From assembly GCF_004362805.1 (NCBI RefSeq), contig NZ_SNYF01000005.1:1260688-1324687 (forward strand): 64,000 bases of DNA. Reading direction: 5' to 3'. Each line of letters starts with the position of its first letter. Positions within the stretch are counted from its first letter, which is position 1. The notes below the pieces were generated by a model. It had not been told where the DNA came from. It worked only from the letters and a program-made list of their open reading frames with translations, and ran no database searches. This stretch comes from Algoriphagus boseongensis (GTDB lineage Bacteria > Bacteroidota > Bacteroidia > Cytophagales > Cyclobacteriaceae). The translations under genes were made by a program, and so were the position numbers. Positions 45,464 to 54,682 of this stretch are shown here, piece by piece.

Positions 45464-46642
45464 ATGCGCCTGCTCCCCTCCTTTTTTACGTTGGACTTTT
45501 TTCTGCTTTGCATGAGCAGCTTCCTTTTTTTCTCCAGCTTTAACATGATCATCCCAGAGCTTCCAGCTTATCTGAGTTCTTTGGGTGGAGAAGATTACAA
45601 GGGGCTGATCATAGCCTTATTTACGCTTTCTGCGGGATTATCCAGACCCTTTAGCGGAAAATTGGCGGACAAGATTGGGCGTATCCCAGTGATGATGGTT
45701 GGAGCTGCAGTTTGTTTTGTAGTCGGTCTCCTCTACCCCATCCTAAGTTTTGTTTCAGGATTCCTGTTTTTGCGATTTGCTCATGGGTTTTCGGCTGGAT
45801 TCACTCCTACTGGCGCATCGGCGTATGTAGCTGACATTGTCCCTTTTCAGAAACGTGGAGAAGCCATGGGAATTCAATCCCTTTTTGGATCCTTAGGAAT
45901 GGCCGCAGGCCCGGCAATTGGAGGATGGATAGCCAGCTTTTGGCCTATCGAAACCTTATTCTACTGCGCTGCCTTTACAGCTATTTTCTCGATTTTAATT
46001 CTAATGAGGCTTAAAGAAACCCTTACAGAAAAGGAACCCTTGAGTTTACAAATGTTTCGCTTGAAGAAAGATGAAATCATAGAAAAACGTGTTCTTCTTC
46101 CCTCAATTATCCTATTTCTATCTGTGTTTTCTTTTGGAGTGGTACTTACCATTATCCCAGATTTCTCCAGCCATCTTGGGATAAAAAACAAAGGGCTATT
46201 CTTTGCTGTATTTACTCTTTCCTCTTTGGGAATCCGTTTGATTGCAGGGAGAACATCCGATAAATATGGTCGGGTGGTCGTGCTGCGAGCAGCGGTAGTT
46301 ACCATGATATTAGCTATGGTTTCGGTTGCTTTTGCAGAAAGTAAAGCAGTGCTCCTTGCTTCAGGGGTTTTGTTTGGCTCGGCTGTAGGAATGTACAGTC
46401 CTACCACAACTGCCTGGGTGGTAGACCTCTCCCTGGATAAATTCCGAGGGAGAGCCTTAGCCACAATGTATATTTTTCTGGAAAGCGGAATCGGGGTTGG
46501 AGCCCTAGTTTCAGGATGGCTTTATGCAAATAATCCAGAAAACTTCCGCTTGGTATTCTTATCCAGCGGAGGAGTAGCTTTTTTAGCCTTCTTGATTCTC
46601 TTTTTCATCAAGAGAGATCATAAAAACCACTTGCTTTCTTAA
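45464..46642 (+). CDS. Major facilitator superfamily transporter
   Basis: A 392-residue protein with twelve predicted transmembrane helices. Motif A is GKLADKIGRIP in the loop after helix 2, and a second-half copy is AGRTSDKYGRVVV. The ATG at 45464 is preferred because an earlier one (45425) lies in the prfB terminator. The sequence resembles drug-efflux (DHA1/Bcr-like) transporters, but substrate is unknown. It converges with the M24 peptidase gene with a four-base overlap of the stop ends (46639-46642). Confidence 0.85.
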   Translation: MRLLPSFFTLDFFLLCMSSFLFFSSFNMIIPELPAYLSSLGGEDYKGLIIALFTLSAGLSRPFSGKLADKIGRIPVMMVGAAVCFVVGLLYPILSFVSGFLFLRFAHGFSAGFTPTGASAYVADIVPFQKRGEAMGIQSLFGSLGMAAGPAIGGWIASFWPIETLFYCAAFTAIFSILILMRLKETLTEKEPLSLQMFRLKKDEIIEKRVLLPSIILFLSVFSFGVVLTIIPDFSSHLGIKNKGLFFAVFTLSSLGIRLIAGRTSDKYGRVVVLRAAVVTMILAMVSVAFAESKAVLLASGVLFGSAVGMYSPTTTAWVVDLSLDKFRGRALATMYIFLESGIGVGALVSGWLYANNPENFRLVFLSSGGVAFLAFLILFFIKRDHKNHLLS

Positions 46643-47988
46643 TAACCCAAGTAATTGCTTACTCTAGGAATTGCCAAAATGGATTTTTGACGTCCATTGT
46701 AGTAAGTCACTTTTTTCCCATCAAAAAACGCCCCTTCTTCCAGCATGATGCGAACTTCCTTGTTCCATTCTTTCACAAAAACCACGGCGTTGAGCTCGAT
46801 AGCATAGCCTGTATTTGCATGAAGAGGAAAATCCCCAGCTCCAGGAGTATCACCCTGATTGTCCCACATTCCAATGGTCGGGCCAGCTGAATGCCCATAA
46901 AAACCTAAAGGATGCGTATAGATACTTCCTTTGATTCCCTCCTTTTCCATCTGGATTCGTGAAGCCCGGAGGATTTCATTACCTGTTTTCCCCTCTAAAT
47001 AATTGGAAGTCAAAATATCCTGAAGCCTATTTCCGACAGCAAAAGCATCTTGCAAATACTTTGGCACTTCAGTTTCTCCGGCTTTAAGCACGTAGGCCAT
47101 CTCCTGGGTATCTGTATTCAGTCTGAGATAAGTAATCCCAAAATCAATATGTAATAAGTCCCCTGGAAGAATAACCTGATTATCCGGCCTTACAGCAAAT
47201 GATCTGTTTGCCTCATTGGAGTTTGGATCAGGACGCTGGATATCTACGGAAGGGTGAAACCAGGTATCCAATTTCAATTCCTTAATTCTCTCCCTGTAAA
47301 ACCAAACCACATCATCCGTAGTGGTCACTCCCGGGGTAATTACCATATTCGAAAGGCCTTCCTGTACAATATGATGAGCAATCTCTTGGATATGCTTATA
47401 AGTTGCCATTTCGGAAGCGGTTCTTGTTTCCAGCCATCTCACCGCTAAAGTTTGAGCAGAAACAACCTTCGAGGCCTGATTTGCTGGGAGTTTTCGCATG
47501 AATTCCTCGTAATCAAAATGAGTCAATCCATCAGCATGTCCATAATCTTTGGCGAAATTCAAGCCGATTTTCTTGGGATTTTTATCCTGGATGATCTTCA
47601 CCAAAGCCTCCCATTGGTCAGGTTGTTCTTCAGGATTCCAGGCTCTTTTAAAGGATTTACCCACATCATATCTTGCAACGGCATAGGTTTCTACTGGCTG
47701 GTTAGGAGCAGGCTGATACATGACCAAAATGGTTCTCCTTCTTGCAGCATGCCAGGTTGCAGGCAAAAGGGTTCGTATCACTGGATCTTCATTGTATTCC
47801 CTTGACATCACAATCCACATGTCAATCCCAGTCTCAGTCATCAAACTCGGTAAAAGTCCTTGAATCCTCTCCTCTAGCCAGGAATCAATGACCGCAGCCT
47901 GCTCCCTTTGGGACAAAACAGCCGGATGTTGTGAAAAAACAGGAAAAGTGGCCAAGAATAGACCAAGCAATACAAAGAGTCGTTTCAT
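46639..47988 (-). CDS. M24 family Xaa-Pro aminopeptidase, exported
   Basis: A 449-residue metallopeptidase of the pita-bread fold with a signal peptide (LFLATFPVFSQ, about 1-20). The ligand order is HIDFGITYL (first Asp), TDTQEMAY (second Asp), HPLGFYGHSAGP (His), AIELNAVVF (Glu) and IMLEEGAFF (Glu). The N-terminal domain has VIDSWLEERI and WIVMSREYNEDP. It probably removes N-terminal residues ahead of proline in the periplasm. The gene stands alone: its 5' side has 93 bp to the MATE gene. Confidence 0.88.
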   Translation of the reverse strand: MKRLFVLLGLFLATFPVFSQHPAVLSQREQAAVIDSWLEERIQGLLPSLMTETGIDMWIVMSREYNEDPVIRTLLPATWHAARRRTILVMYQPAPNQPVETYAVARYDVGKSFKRAWNPEEQPDQWEALVKIIQDKNPKKIGLNFAKDYGHADGLTHFDYEEFMRKLPANQASKVVSAQTLAVRWLETRTASEMATYKHIQEIAHHIVQEGLSNMVITPGVTTTDDVVWFYRERIKELKLDTWFHPSVDIQRPDPNSNEANRSFAVRPDNQVILPGDLLHIDFGITYLRLNTDTQEMAYVLKAGETEVPKYLQDAFAVGNRLQDILTSNYLEGKTGNEILRASRIQMEKEGIKGSIYTHPLGFYGHSAGPTIGMWDNQGDTPGAGDFPLHANTGYAIELNAVVFVKEWNKEVRIMLEEGAFFDGKKVTYYNGRQKSILAIPRVSNYLGY

Positions 47989-48081
47989 GTGCTAATAAAC
48001 TTTAAAGTATCCCTTGCATTTTGGGATAAATCTTGATTTTGATTTCAAGATAAATCATTAGCCAGAAATAGAAAGCAAGAA

Positions 48082-49449
48082 TTACGAAACCGGAGAAAGT
48101 TTATCTGTTTGGGCGATATTTTGAAGCCTCTTTTTACTCAAGGAATGGAATCTATAGAAAAGTAATACCGCTGTAATGCTCAATCCAATTAACAATCCAT
48201 ACCAGATTCCTTTTTCGGCATAACCAAATTCAAAAGCCAAAAGATAACCCAAGGGAAGCCCCAAAACCCAATACGCCAAAAGCGTCACGATGGTAGGTAC
48301 TTTCACATCCTCCATTCCCCTTAAAACTCCAAGTGCAACCACCTGAACTCCATCTGAAATCTGGAACAATCCAGCAATAATCAGCAAAGAGGCCGAAAGG
48401 GAAATTACTTCAGGATCATCGATATAAAGGGTCGGGAGGAAAAATCTAAAACTGAAAAAGAGAACCCCACAGAGAAACATAAACCCAATCACCAAGCCAA
48501 AAACGACCATCCCGGCTTCTCGCATCGCCTTGATGTTTCCTTTTCCAATTTGATTACTCACTCGGATCATACCTGCGGTGGCAAGCCCTGTGGCAAGCAT
48601 GTAACTGATCGATGCTAAATTCAAGGCTATTTGATGCCCTGCCAAGGCATTTACCCCGATCCATCCCATCATAATCGCCGCAGTCCCAAAGGCTGAAACC
48701 TCAAAAATAAACTGGAAGCCTGTAGGTATTCCGATTTTCAAAATCCTTGAGATCATCATCAGACTTGCATTGGGATTCTTGAGCTTGAAATGGTATTTCT
48801 TATATCTCTGTGAACTCAAGACATACCCTCCCATCAAGACCATCATCAAAATTCTGGAGATTAAAGTAGCCAATCCGGCTCCATTAAGGCCCATTTCCGG
48901 AAATCCTAATTTTCCCCAAATCAAAACCCAGTTTAAAAACACGTTGACCAAATTGGCAAATACAGTGATATACATGGCCTGCTTGGTCTGAGAAAGTCCT
49001 TCCGCCAATTGCTTGAACGTCTGGAAAACCATCATCGGTAAAAGCGAGGCCGTGATAATAAAGAGATAAGGAACAGCTAGAATTACCACTTCCTCTGGTT
49101 GGTTCAAAAAGTGTAATCCTTGGGAAAGTCCAAAAATCACTCCAATCAAAAGCAAACTTGTCACCAAATTGATCCATAGTCCATGTCCAAAAAGTCTAGA
49201 GATACGCTTATTCTTACCTTTTCCATCTGCTATTGACACCAAAGGAGTGATGCCCATGGAAATCCCAATTCCAAACATCATGATCACAAAAAATATACTG
49301 TTTGCAAGAGAAGCTGCTGCCAAGGGCACGGCACCAAGCCTTCCAACCATCATGCTATCTGCTACGCCAACTGCTACCTGACCTAATTGGCTAAGCATAA
49401 CAGGATAGGCTAAAAGTAAAGTGGTCTTAAAATGATCTTTTATTGTCAT
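48082..49449 (-). CDS. MATE family efflux transporter
   Basis: The ATG at 49449 gives a 455-residue protein with twelve transmembrane helices. The two MATE repeats start at LLAYPVMLSQLGQVAVGVAD and around PTGFQFIFEVSAFGTAA, and AGHQIALN marks the second repeat. MATE pumps export cationic drugs or metabolites using Na+ or H+ gradients. The start lies one base after the stop of the NUDIX gene, so the two are translationally coupled. A longer TTG-started reading is less likely. Confidence 0.93.
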   Translation of the reverse strand: MTIKDHFKTTLLLAYPVMLSQLGQVAVGVADSMMVGRLGAVPLAAASLANSIFFVIMMFGIGISMGITPLVSIADGKGKNKRISRLFGHGLWINLVTSLLLIGVIFGLSQGLHFLNQPEEVVILAVPYLFIITASLLPMMVFQTFKQLAEGLSQTKQAMYITVFANLVNVFLNWVLIWGKLGFPEMGLNGAGLATLISRILMMVLMGGYVLSSQRYKKYHFKLKNPNASLMMISRILKIGIPTGFQFIFEVSAFGTAAIMMGWIGVNALAGHQIALNLASISYMLATGLATAGMIRVSNQIGKGNIKAMREAGMVVFGLVIGFMFLCGVLFFSFRFFLPTLYIDDPEVISLSASLLIIAGLFQISDGVQVVALGVLRGMEDVKVPTIVTLLAYWVLGLPLGYLLAFEFGYAEKGIWYGLLIGLSITAVLLFYRFHSLSKKRLQNIAQTDKLSPVS

Positions 49450-49450
49450 G

Positions 49451-49993
49451 CTAAAAGCCAAAAATTCTTGCTGCCTTTAGAATCCCAGCAACACTAATTG
49501 AATCAGTTATCTCCCCATTCATTACCATTTCCAAGGCTTCTGAAAAGTGAAGTTTTTTGATTTGTAAGATTTCGGTTTCCTCGAATTCGGTTTCTCCTTG
49601 TTTGAGATCTTGTGCCAAATACACATAGCCCACCTCGTCCGTTACCGAGTTTGATGTATGAATTTTAAGAATTTCGGTCCATTTCTGGGCGGTCAGACCA
49701 GTTTCTTCCTTAAGCTCCCGCTTGGCAGACTCCAGCATATCCAGCTCAATTGGCCCTCCACCCATAGGGATTTCCCAAGAGTACTCATCCAAAGTATAGC
49801 GAAACTGCCCTATCAACCAAGTGTAACCTTCCTCATCGATTGGGATAATCGCCATGGCCCGATTCTTAAAATGAACCTTACCATAAATCCCATCTTTCCC
49901 AGCTGGATTAATAATGTCGTGATTCTCCACAGTAATCCATGGATTTTCATAAATCTTTTGAATGGCTTTAGTTTTCCAGGGATTCTCAGTCAT
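49451..49993 (-). CDS. NUDIX hydrolase (ADP-ribose pyrophosphatase-like)
   Basis: The ATG at 49993 gives 180 residues. The Nudix box runs from GGGPIELDMLESAK into RELKEETGL, at about residues 78-100. A start nine codons earlier would lie inside the terminator of the Lrp gene. Features such as WLIGQFRYTLDEYSWEIPMGG are typical of ADP-sugar pyrophosphatases. It is likely to hydrolyse an ADP-sugar or related toxic nucleotide. Co-transcribed with the MATE gene. Confidence 0.92.
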   Translation of the reverse strand: MTENPWKTKAIQKIYENPWITVENHDIINPAGKDGIYGKVHFKNRAMAIIPIDEEGYTWLIGQFRYTLDEYSWEIPMGGGPIELDMLESAKRELKEETGLTAQKWTEILKIHTSNSVTDEVGYVYLAQDLKQGETEFEETEILQIKKLHFSEALEMVMNGEITDSISVAGILKAARIFGF

Positions 49994-50001
49994 ACAAGCT
50001 T

Positions 50002-50031
50002 CAAAAAAAAAGGGTGACAATTGCCACCCTT
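50002..50031 (-). terminator. Rho-independent terminator of the Lrp-type gene
   Basis: AAGGGTG ... CACCCTT (50010-50016 with 50025-50031), a 7-bp stem that may extend through a self-complementary CAATTG loop, is followed on the minus strand by an eight-base T-run (A-run at 50003-50010). It lies 21 bp after the Lrp gene stop and just upstream of the NUDIX start. Confidence 0.85.
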
Positions 50032-50051
50032 AGATTTGACTAATTTTATTC

Positions 50052-50534
50052 TTAGGCAGGAATAGGCAACACTTTAGAGTCCTTAAAGGTAGACAGAATT
50101 ACCATTGACTGCATGGAATCCACTTCCTTGATTTCAGAAACTTTCTCCAACATCAATTTTTGATAAGCGGTAATGTCCTTAGCGATGATTTTCAAAATAA
50201 AGTCACCGGTACCTGTGATGTGGTGACATTCGATCACCTCAGGAATACCGTTGATTTCTTTCATGAAAGCATCAATATTGCCTTTGTTGTGTCCGATCAA
50301 GCTTACCAAAACAAAAGTACTTACACCCAATCCGATTTTTTCAGGATCAAGCTTTGCATGGTAGCTCTTGATGATTCCAGACTGTTCAAGCTTTTTCACT
50401 CGCTCCAAAGTAGGCGCAGGAGATAATCCTATGTCCTTGGACAATTGAGCATTGGTGATTTTGGCATTCGCCTGAAGGATTTCCAGAATCCTTCTGTCTA
50501 TTTTATCAAATTTGATTCTTACGCTATTGTCCAT
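50052..50534 (-). CDS. Lrp/AsnC family transcriptional regulator
   Basis: A 160-residue regulator. The N-terminal winged helix (DRRILEILQANAKITNAQLSKD then LSPAPTLERVKKLEQSGII) is followed by the RAM/AsnC ligand-binding domain (HAKLDPEKIGLGVSTFVLVS ... HHITGTGDFILKI). Lrp proteins bind amino acids and control amino-acid metabolism globally or locally. It forms its own unit with a terminator behind it, and the 211-bp upstream region should hold the promoter. Confidence 0.95.
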   Translation of the reverse strand: MDNSVRIKFDKIDRRILEILQANAKITNAQLSKDIGLSPAPTLERVKKLEQSGIIKSYHAKLDPEKIGLGVSTFVLVSLIGHNKGNIDAFMKEINGIPEVIECHHITGTGDFILKIIAKDITAYQKLMLEKVSEIKEVDSMQSMVILSTFKDSKVLPIPA

Positions 50535-50745
50535 GATATTTCGCTTTTACAAAATTTTCTGCTGCGCAAAATTAATATAATTAAGGAAAGTTTTAAATCG
50601 AATTAACTCTTTTTGATAAACGGAAATCAAAATTTTCTTAAGTATTACCTGCTTTTCGAAGAAGATTCCCCTATAAACAGTTGAATACCAAGAAAAAATT
50701 CAAATTATCTCCTGAGTTTGTCTTTGACTAACGGAAGAAATCCGC

Positions 50746-51945
50746 TTAAAGTTTATTCTTTTTGATAAAATCTCTGGCTTCTTTATGAGCGGGGTGTTTT
50801 CGCTTCGCATATTTTTTTACCCGATCAAAGTATTTCCTAGCCTGAGCTTTGTTTTTGGCTTCGGTTTCTATTTTGCCTAATTGAATCAGAGAATGCAAAT
50901 AATAACCACTTTCCTGAGACTCTGATTCCTCCCCATATGCTACAGTTTTTAGGTAATATTTTTTAGCCTCAGCCTTATTCCCTACCCGATAATTATATTC
51001 TGCGATATAGAACGCGGCATATCTACCGCTGTTGGATTCATATCCGGTCTGCTTTGCATCTATCCTATCCAAAATCTCCTGTGATTGCCGGACTGATTCA
51101 GTCCATCTACCCACTGTATACAAATGCCTGGCATAGGAACGATGGAAATATGGATTATTAGGAAATTTCCCATGGAGATACTCAGAAATCCTCAAAGCAT
51201 CGTATGGCCTATTTTCCATAGAGGCATACAGTCTAAACAGGAAATATTGCGCCTCCACCCGAGTATAGAAGGCATTGGAAGCTACAGTCTCCAATTGTTG
51301 CAATCCCAATTGCTTATTTCCCTTCGGAAACAAAGCCATTACAGGTCTTAAAAGCGGATATTCCTCAGGAATCCAAACTGAAAAATAATTAAACAAGGCA
51401 TCTCCAAGCAGAAGTTCTGGGTTGAATTCCTCCTCTCCTCGGCTCAATTCCATGTATTTCAAAGCATTCTTTCCCGCAAAAGTCGCCTTGGTCCAACTCT
51501 TTCTTTCGCTATATAATCTTCCCTGAAATCCATACCCAGCAGCTAAAAAGAAAGCTGCTTCTTTATTTTTTGGATTCTCATCAAAAATCCTTTCGGCTTT
51601 TTCATTCGCTCTATCTAAATACTGCAGAAAGATATTGTCATATCTGGTATTGGTCACATCCACTTCTATCCTCCACCAATAGCCTAAAGCCATCAAAAAA
51701 TCCGGTAATGGATGCTCCGGATATTGATACATGATCACCGCAAAATCTCGCTCTGCAGTTGGGAAATCGAAGTTATACATGCTGTTGATGGCCTTGGTAA
51801 TTCTATACTGAAGACCCTTGTCCAGCAATAAATATTCAGAATTGGAAGGAGGCAACACAACAGGGCTACTGGCCTGAGCAATTCCCAAAAAAGGAATTAG
51901 CATCCAAAACGCAAGAATTAACCCGACACCACACCTTTTTTTCAT
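50746..51945 (-). CDS. Exported TPR-repeat protein, hypothetical
   Basis: A 399-residue protein with a signal peptide (WMLIPFLGIAQAS, about 1-27) and helical repeats. Examples are FPTAERDFAVIMYQYPEHPL, DALRISEYLHGKFPNNPYFHRSYARH and AKKYYLKTVAYGEES. No enzymatic motif. The KKKRH-rich C-terminus ends AHKEARDFIKKNKL. It is probably a periplasmic or outer-membrane assembly or interaction protein. Its 5' neighbour diverges from it across 80 bp. Confidence 0.7.
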   Translation of the reverse strand: MKKRCGVGLILAFWMLIPFLGIAQASSPVVLPPSNSEYLLLDKGLQYRITKAINSMYNFDFPTAERDFAVIMYQYPEHPLPDFLMALGYWWRIEVDVTNTRYDNIFLQYLDRANEKAERIFDENPKNKEAAFFLAAGYGFQGRLYSERKSWTKATFAGKNALKYMELSRGEEEFNPELLLGDALFNYFSVWIPEEYPLLRPVMALFPKGNKQLGLQQLETVASNAFYTRVEAQYFLFRLYASMENRPYDALRISEYLHGKFPNNPYFHRSYARHLYTVGRWTESVRQSQEILDRIDAKQTGYESNSGRYAAFYIAEYNYRVGNKAEAKKYYLKTVAYGEESESQESGYYLHSLIQLGKIETEAKNKAQARKYFDRVKKYAKRKHPAHKEARDFIKKNKL

Positions 51946-52025
51946 TGTTTACTTTCTATTAACACCGCAAAACTAAAGCGAATTGTAAACAATCGCTTAG
52001 ATTTACCTCAATTAAGAATTTTCCT

Positions 52026-52673
52026 ATGGCGAAATTCGCTTCACCTCAAGCACAACGTTTAAGCGAACTGATTGATTTCGATAAAAGAATCTTTTTTTTC
52101 GTTCTGGTTCTGATTTTCCTTTTGATCAGGTACTTCACAGATATTTTGATTCTGGAATCCATCCCAGAGTTTGAACGATTGGATGCCCAAGGGGATTTGA
52201 TGTTTTTCCATATTTTCAATACCCTTAATTATCTCTGGACTCCATTCGCTCTACTTTGGAAGTTCACTGTGATTGCTTTTTTGTTTTGGTCAATAGGCTT
52301 GATGGTGGGCTATAAAGCTGATTTTAAGGAGTTATGGAAGTTCGCATTGGTAGCGGAAGTTGTCTTCATTTTTCCAGAATTGCTGAGGCTTTTGGTTTAT
52401 ATGAACCCTTCAGGAAATGTCACCTACCTGGAAATTCAAAACTTCGAACCGCTCTCTGCCTTATGGATTGTAGGACCGGACTCAGTCGATGAAAAGTACC
52501 ATTATCCCCTTTCTGTATTGAATATTTTCGAAATCATCTATGGAATCGTATGGGTTTATGGATTCCACATGATCAGCAGAAGAAGTTTTCAGGAAAGTAC
52601 AATAGTGGTTCTAATCGCTTATTTTCTGCCTCTTTTCATTTGGCTGGCCTTCTTTATCGGCGCTTATCGCTAG
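52026..52673 (+). CDS. Hypothetical integral membrane protein
   Basis: A 215-residue protein with about five hydrophobic segments (near 27-48, 71-100, 108-126, 162-183 and 192-212). Cytoplasmic ends are basic, for example MAKFASPQAQR and MISRRSF. It vaguely resembles Yip1-type membrane proteins, but I cannot assign a family. It converges with the tiny DUF2256 gene, four bases apart. Confidence 0.55.
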   Translation: MAKFASPQAQRLSELIDFDKRIFFFVLVLIFLLIRYFTDILILESIPEFERLDAQGDLMFFHIFNTLNYLWTPFALLWKFTVIAFLFWSIGLMVGYKADFKELWKFALVAEVVFIFPELLRLLVYMNPSGNVTYLEIQNFEPLSALWIVGPDSVDEKYHYPLSVLNIFEIIYGIVWVYGFHMISRRSFQESTIVVLIAYFLPLFIWLAFFIGAYR

Positions 52674-52676
52674 GAT

Positions 52677-52817
52677 TTAGGATTCTTTTTTTGAATCTCT
52701 TCGGCATCTTTCGGAGCAATATTTGACCTCATCCCAATTCTTCTCCCATTTCTTCCTCCAGGTGAATGGTCTTTGGCAAACTGGACAAAGCTTGGTAGGT
52801 AAATTCTCTTTTTTCAT
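52677..52817 (-). CDS. DUF2256 zinc-ribbon-like small protein
   Basis: A 46-residue gene, easily overlooked because of its size. Translation gives [20 protein letters not shown] followed by [20 protein letters not shown] and a short tail. The pattern CPVCxRPFxWRKKW ... VKYCSxRCR is the whole DUF2256 family signature, with four cysteines (C11, C14, C34, C38) set like a small zinc finger. Its ATG is separated from the stop of the photolyase-family gene by a single base, so the two are translationally coupled. DUF2256 genes often neighbour photolyase/cryptochrome genes (recollection). A nucleic-acid or protein-binding role is only inferred. Confidence 0.88.
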   Translation of the reverse strand: MKKENLPTKLCPVCQRPFTWRKKWEKNWDEVKYCSERCRRDSKKES

Positions 52818-52818
52818 A

Positions 52819-54276
52819 TCAACTCATCCGGTTGGGTAAGGTATGTTTTTTCAATATTCTACTGGCATCTTTCACTACGTCTGGATCTTTTTGAGCCCCC
52901 CAGATTTTATCTCTCGCGATGGATGCGGCCTTTTCTAGATTGACCAATGGATGCGGGTAGTCTTTGCCCAACTCAACTCCATATTCCTGCTGCTCCAAAG
53001 GACTTAAATCCCAAGGAGTATGAATAAAAGTTGAGGGAATTGACGAAAGCTCAGGAACCCACTTTTTTATAAAGGATCCTTCAGGATCATGATCCTGAGA
53101 CTGCTTGACAGGATTATAGATTCTGATGGTATTGATTCCGGTCATTCCTGCCTGCATTTGCAATTGCGGATAATGGATCCCCGGCTCAAAATCTAAAAAC
53201 TGACGGGCAAGAAAATCCGCTCCTAACTTCCAGTTTTGTCCCAGAGTATGGGTCAAAAAAGAAACGACCATGGCCCTCATTCTAAAATTCAGGTAACCGG
53301 TTTCTCTCAAGCATCTCATACAGGCATCGACCAAAGCAAAACCAGTTCTGCCCTCCTCCCAGGCCTGAATCCAATCTGGCCTGTCTTCGAAAGGAAACTT
53401 GACAAATCCCCTATTGATCGGTTCAAACTCCATTCTGGACTCCATTTCAAACTTTTGGATAAAATGGCAATGCCAGCGAAGTCGGGATTGAAAATTGGTA
53501 AAATTCCTTTTTTGAAATCCTTCCTTGACCCTAATTTGTGACCTTTGGTAAACCTCTCTTAGCGATAAACATCCCCAAGCCAAATAAGGAGAAAGTCTGC
53601 TGCAGCTTTTTCTACTAAATTCTGGTTTACTGATATTTCTACTGTAATCTTTCACCCTTTCTTGAAGAAAAGACTGAAGGTATTTTTGCCCCTTGCTTTC
53701 TCCTCCCGGCTGCATCAAAGGGTTTGGAGTCATCCATTCCTGAGGAATATGAAAATTCGAAATTTTATCCTTCAAAACTTCCCATTGGGTATTTTCAAGT
53801 TTAGGGTTTTTAAGCGGAGTATTCATAAACCCATACCACTCTTGAGTCCAATTAGATCGGTTTTTCCTCCCTCTTTTTACCCCATGTTGCTGATATTCTT
53901 TCCAGGCGATATTTCTTTCCTCAAAAAACTTCTGGATTCTTAAATCCCGCTGATAAGTAAGCTGAATCCCAGTTTCCAAATGGGAATAAACTGTTTCTAT
54001 TTCATATTGAGCAAGCAATTGGGTAAAAACCTCCTCCACTTCCCCATGCAGAAAGGCAATTTCAGCTCCCTTTTTCTTCAATTCGATCTGTATATCCTGC
54101 AAACTCTCCCAAATAAACCTCCAATGTCTAGTATCGTATTGGGGGGCTGAAATAAGCGAGGGCTCAAAAATATAGACCAAAAGAACTGTCAAACCGCTTT
54201 GAATAGCTTCAGCCAAGGGCTCATGATCCCTTAAGCGGAGATCTCGCTTCAACCAAACCACAGAAATTTTCTTCAC
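52819..54276 (-). CDS. Cryptochrome/photolyase family flavoprotein, GTG start
   Basis: A 485-residue member of the photolyase/cryptochrome superfamily. The start is GTG at 54276, giving [16 protein letters not shown], the usual N-terminus of the antenna-binding alpha/beta domain. The FAD-binding helical domain carries [15 protein letters not shown] (229-243), [15 protein letters not shown] (309-323) and [17 protein letters not shown]. Photolyases repair UV-induced pyrimidine dimers with blue light; cryptochromes signal instead. At the flavin site where E. coli photolyase has NNGGWQW, this protein reads IHYPQLQ (about 367-373), so the proximal Trp of the electron-transfer triad appears to be Leu372. 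The gene is divergent from TIGR03643 (40 bp). Confidence 0.9.
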   Translation of the reverse strand: MKKISVVWLKRDLRLRDHEPLAEAIQSGLTVLLVYIFEPSLISAPQYDTRHWRFIWESLQDIQIELKKKGAEIAFLHGEVEEVFTQLLAQYEIETVYSHLETGIQLTYQRDLRIQKFFEERNIAWKEYQQHGVKRGRKNRSNWTQEWYGFMNTPLKNPKLENTQWEVLKDKISNFHIPQEWMTPNPLMQPGGESKGQKYLQSFLQERVKDYSRNISKPEFSRKSCSRLSPYLAWGCLSLREVYQRSQIRVKEGFQKRNFTNFQSRLRWHCHFIQKFEMESRMEFEPINRGFVKFPFEDRPDWIQAWEEGRTGFALVDACMRCLRETGYLNFRMRAMVVSFLTHTLGQNWKLGADFLARQFLDFEPGIHYPQLQMQAGMTGINTIRIYNPVKQSQDHDPEGSFIKKWVPELSSIPSTFIHTPWDLSPLEQQEYGVELGKDYPHPLVNLEKAASIARDKIWGAQKDPDVVKDASRILKKHTLPNRMS

Positions 54277-54316
54277 AAGAAAAAAACCATTCTACCTCTT
54301 CAAGGTTTTGATTTGA

Positions 54317-54604
54317 ATGAAGAAAAAAATTATCCTGAGCGAAGCCGATATCGACCGAATCATTGAAATGGCTTGGGAAGATCGGACACCTTTTGATGCC
54401 ATCCTGAGTCAATTTGGAATCTCTGAAAGTGAAACCATTGAGCTCATGAGAAAAAACATGAAGCGGAGTTCTTTCAAAATGTGGAGAGCTCGGGTGCAGG
54501 GACGCGCTACCAAGCATCTCAAAAAAAGTCCAATGGACGAATTTGCTTTCAAATCCAGAATGCAAAAGCCCATTGCCCTGAATAAAATCTCAAAAAGAAA
54601 ATAA
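54317..54604 (+). CDS. TIGR03643 family small protein
   Basis: A 95-residue basic protein. IILSEADIDRIIEMAWEDRTPF, FGISESETIELMRKNMK and SSFKMWRARVQGRATKH are the signatures of the TIGR03643 family, whose function is not known. The N-terminal part resembles a helix-turn-helix and the C-terminus is rich in Lys/Arg, so nucleic-acid binding is possible. It diverges from the photolyase-family gene with only 40 bp between starts, meaning the two promoters overlap. A terminator follows. Confidence 0.8.
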   Translation: MKKKIILSEADIDRIIEMAWEDRTPFDAILSQFGISESETIELMRKNMKRSSFKMWRARVQGRATKHLKKSPMDEFAFKSRMQKPIALNKISKRK

Positions 54605-54629
54605 GGTTAGTTGAATTGATATGAAAAAA

Positions 54630-54657
54630 GCCGGATTCTTAAGAACCCGGCATTTTT
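54630..54657. terminator. Bidirectional terminator between TIGR03643 and rhodanese genes
   Basis: GCCGG (54630-54634) and CCGGC (54647-54651) form the outer stem of a hairpin whose centre TTCTTAAGAA is itself palindromic, with one A/C mismatch between them. A-rich and T-rich runs flank the two sides (GAAAAAA before, ATTTTTATT after), so it can end transcription from both converging genes. Confidence 0.85.
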
Positions 54658-54682
54658 ATTAACCCAAACCTATTTAAATAAC

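Noticed and set aside
45961..46464. A 167-codon minus-strand open frame within the MFS gene
   Set aside because: It is entirely antisense to transmembrane helices and MFS motifs and has no supporting feature.
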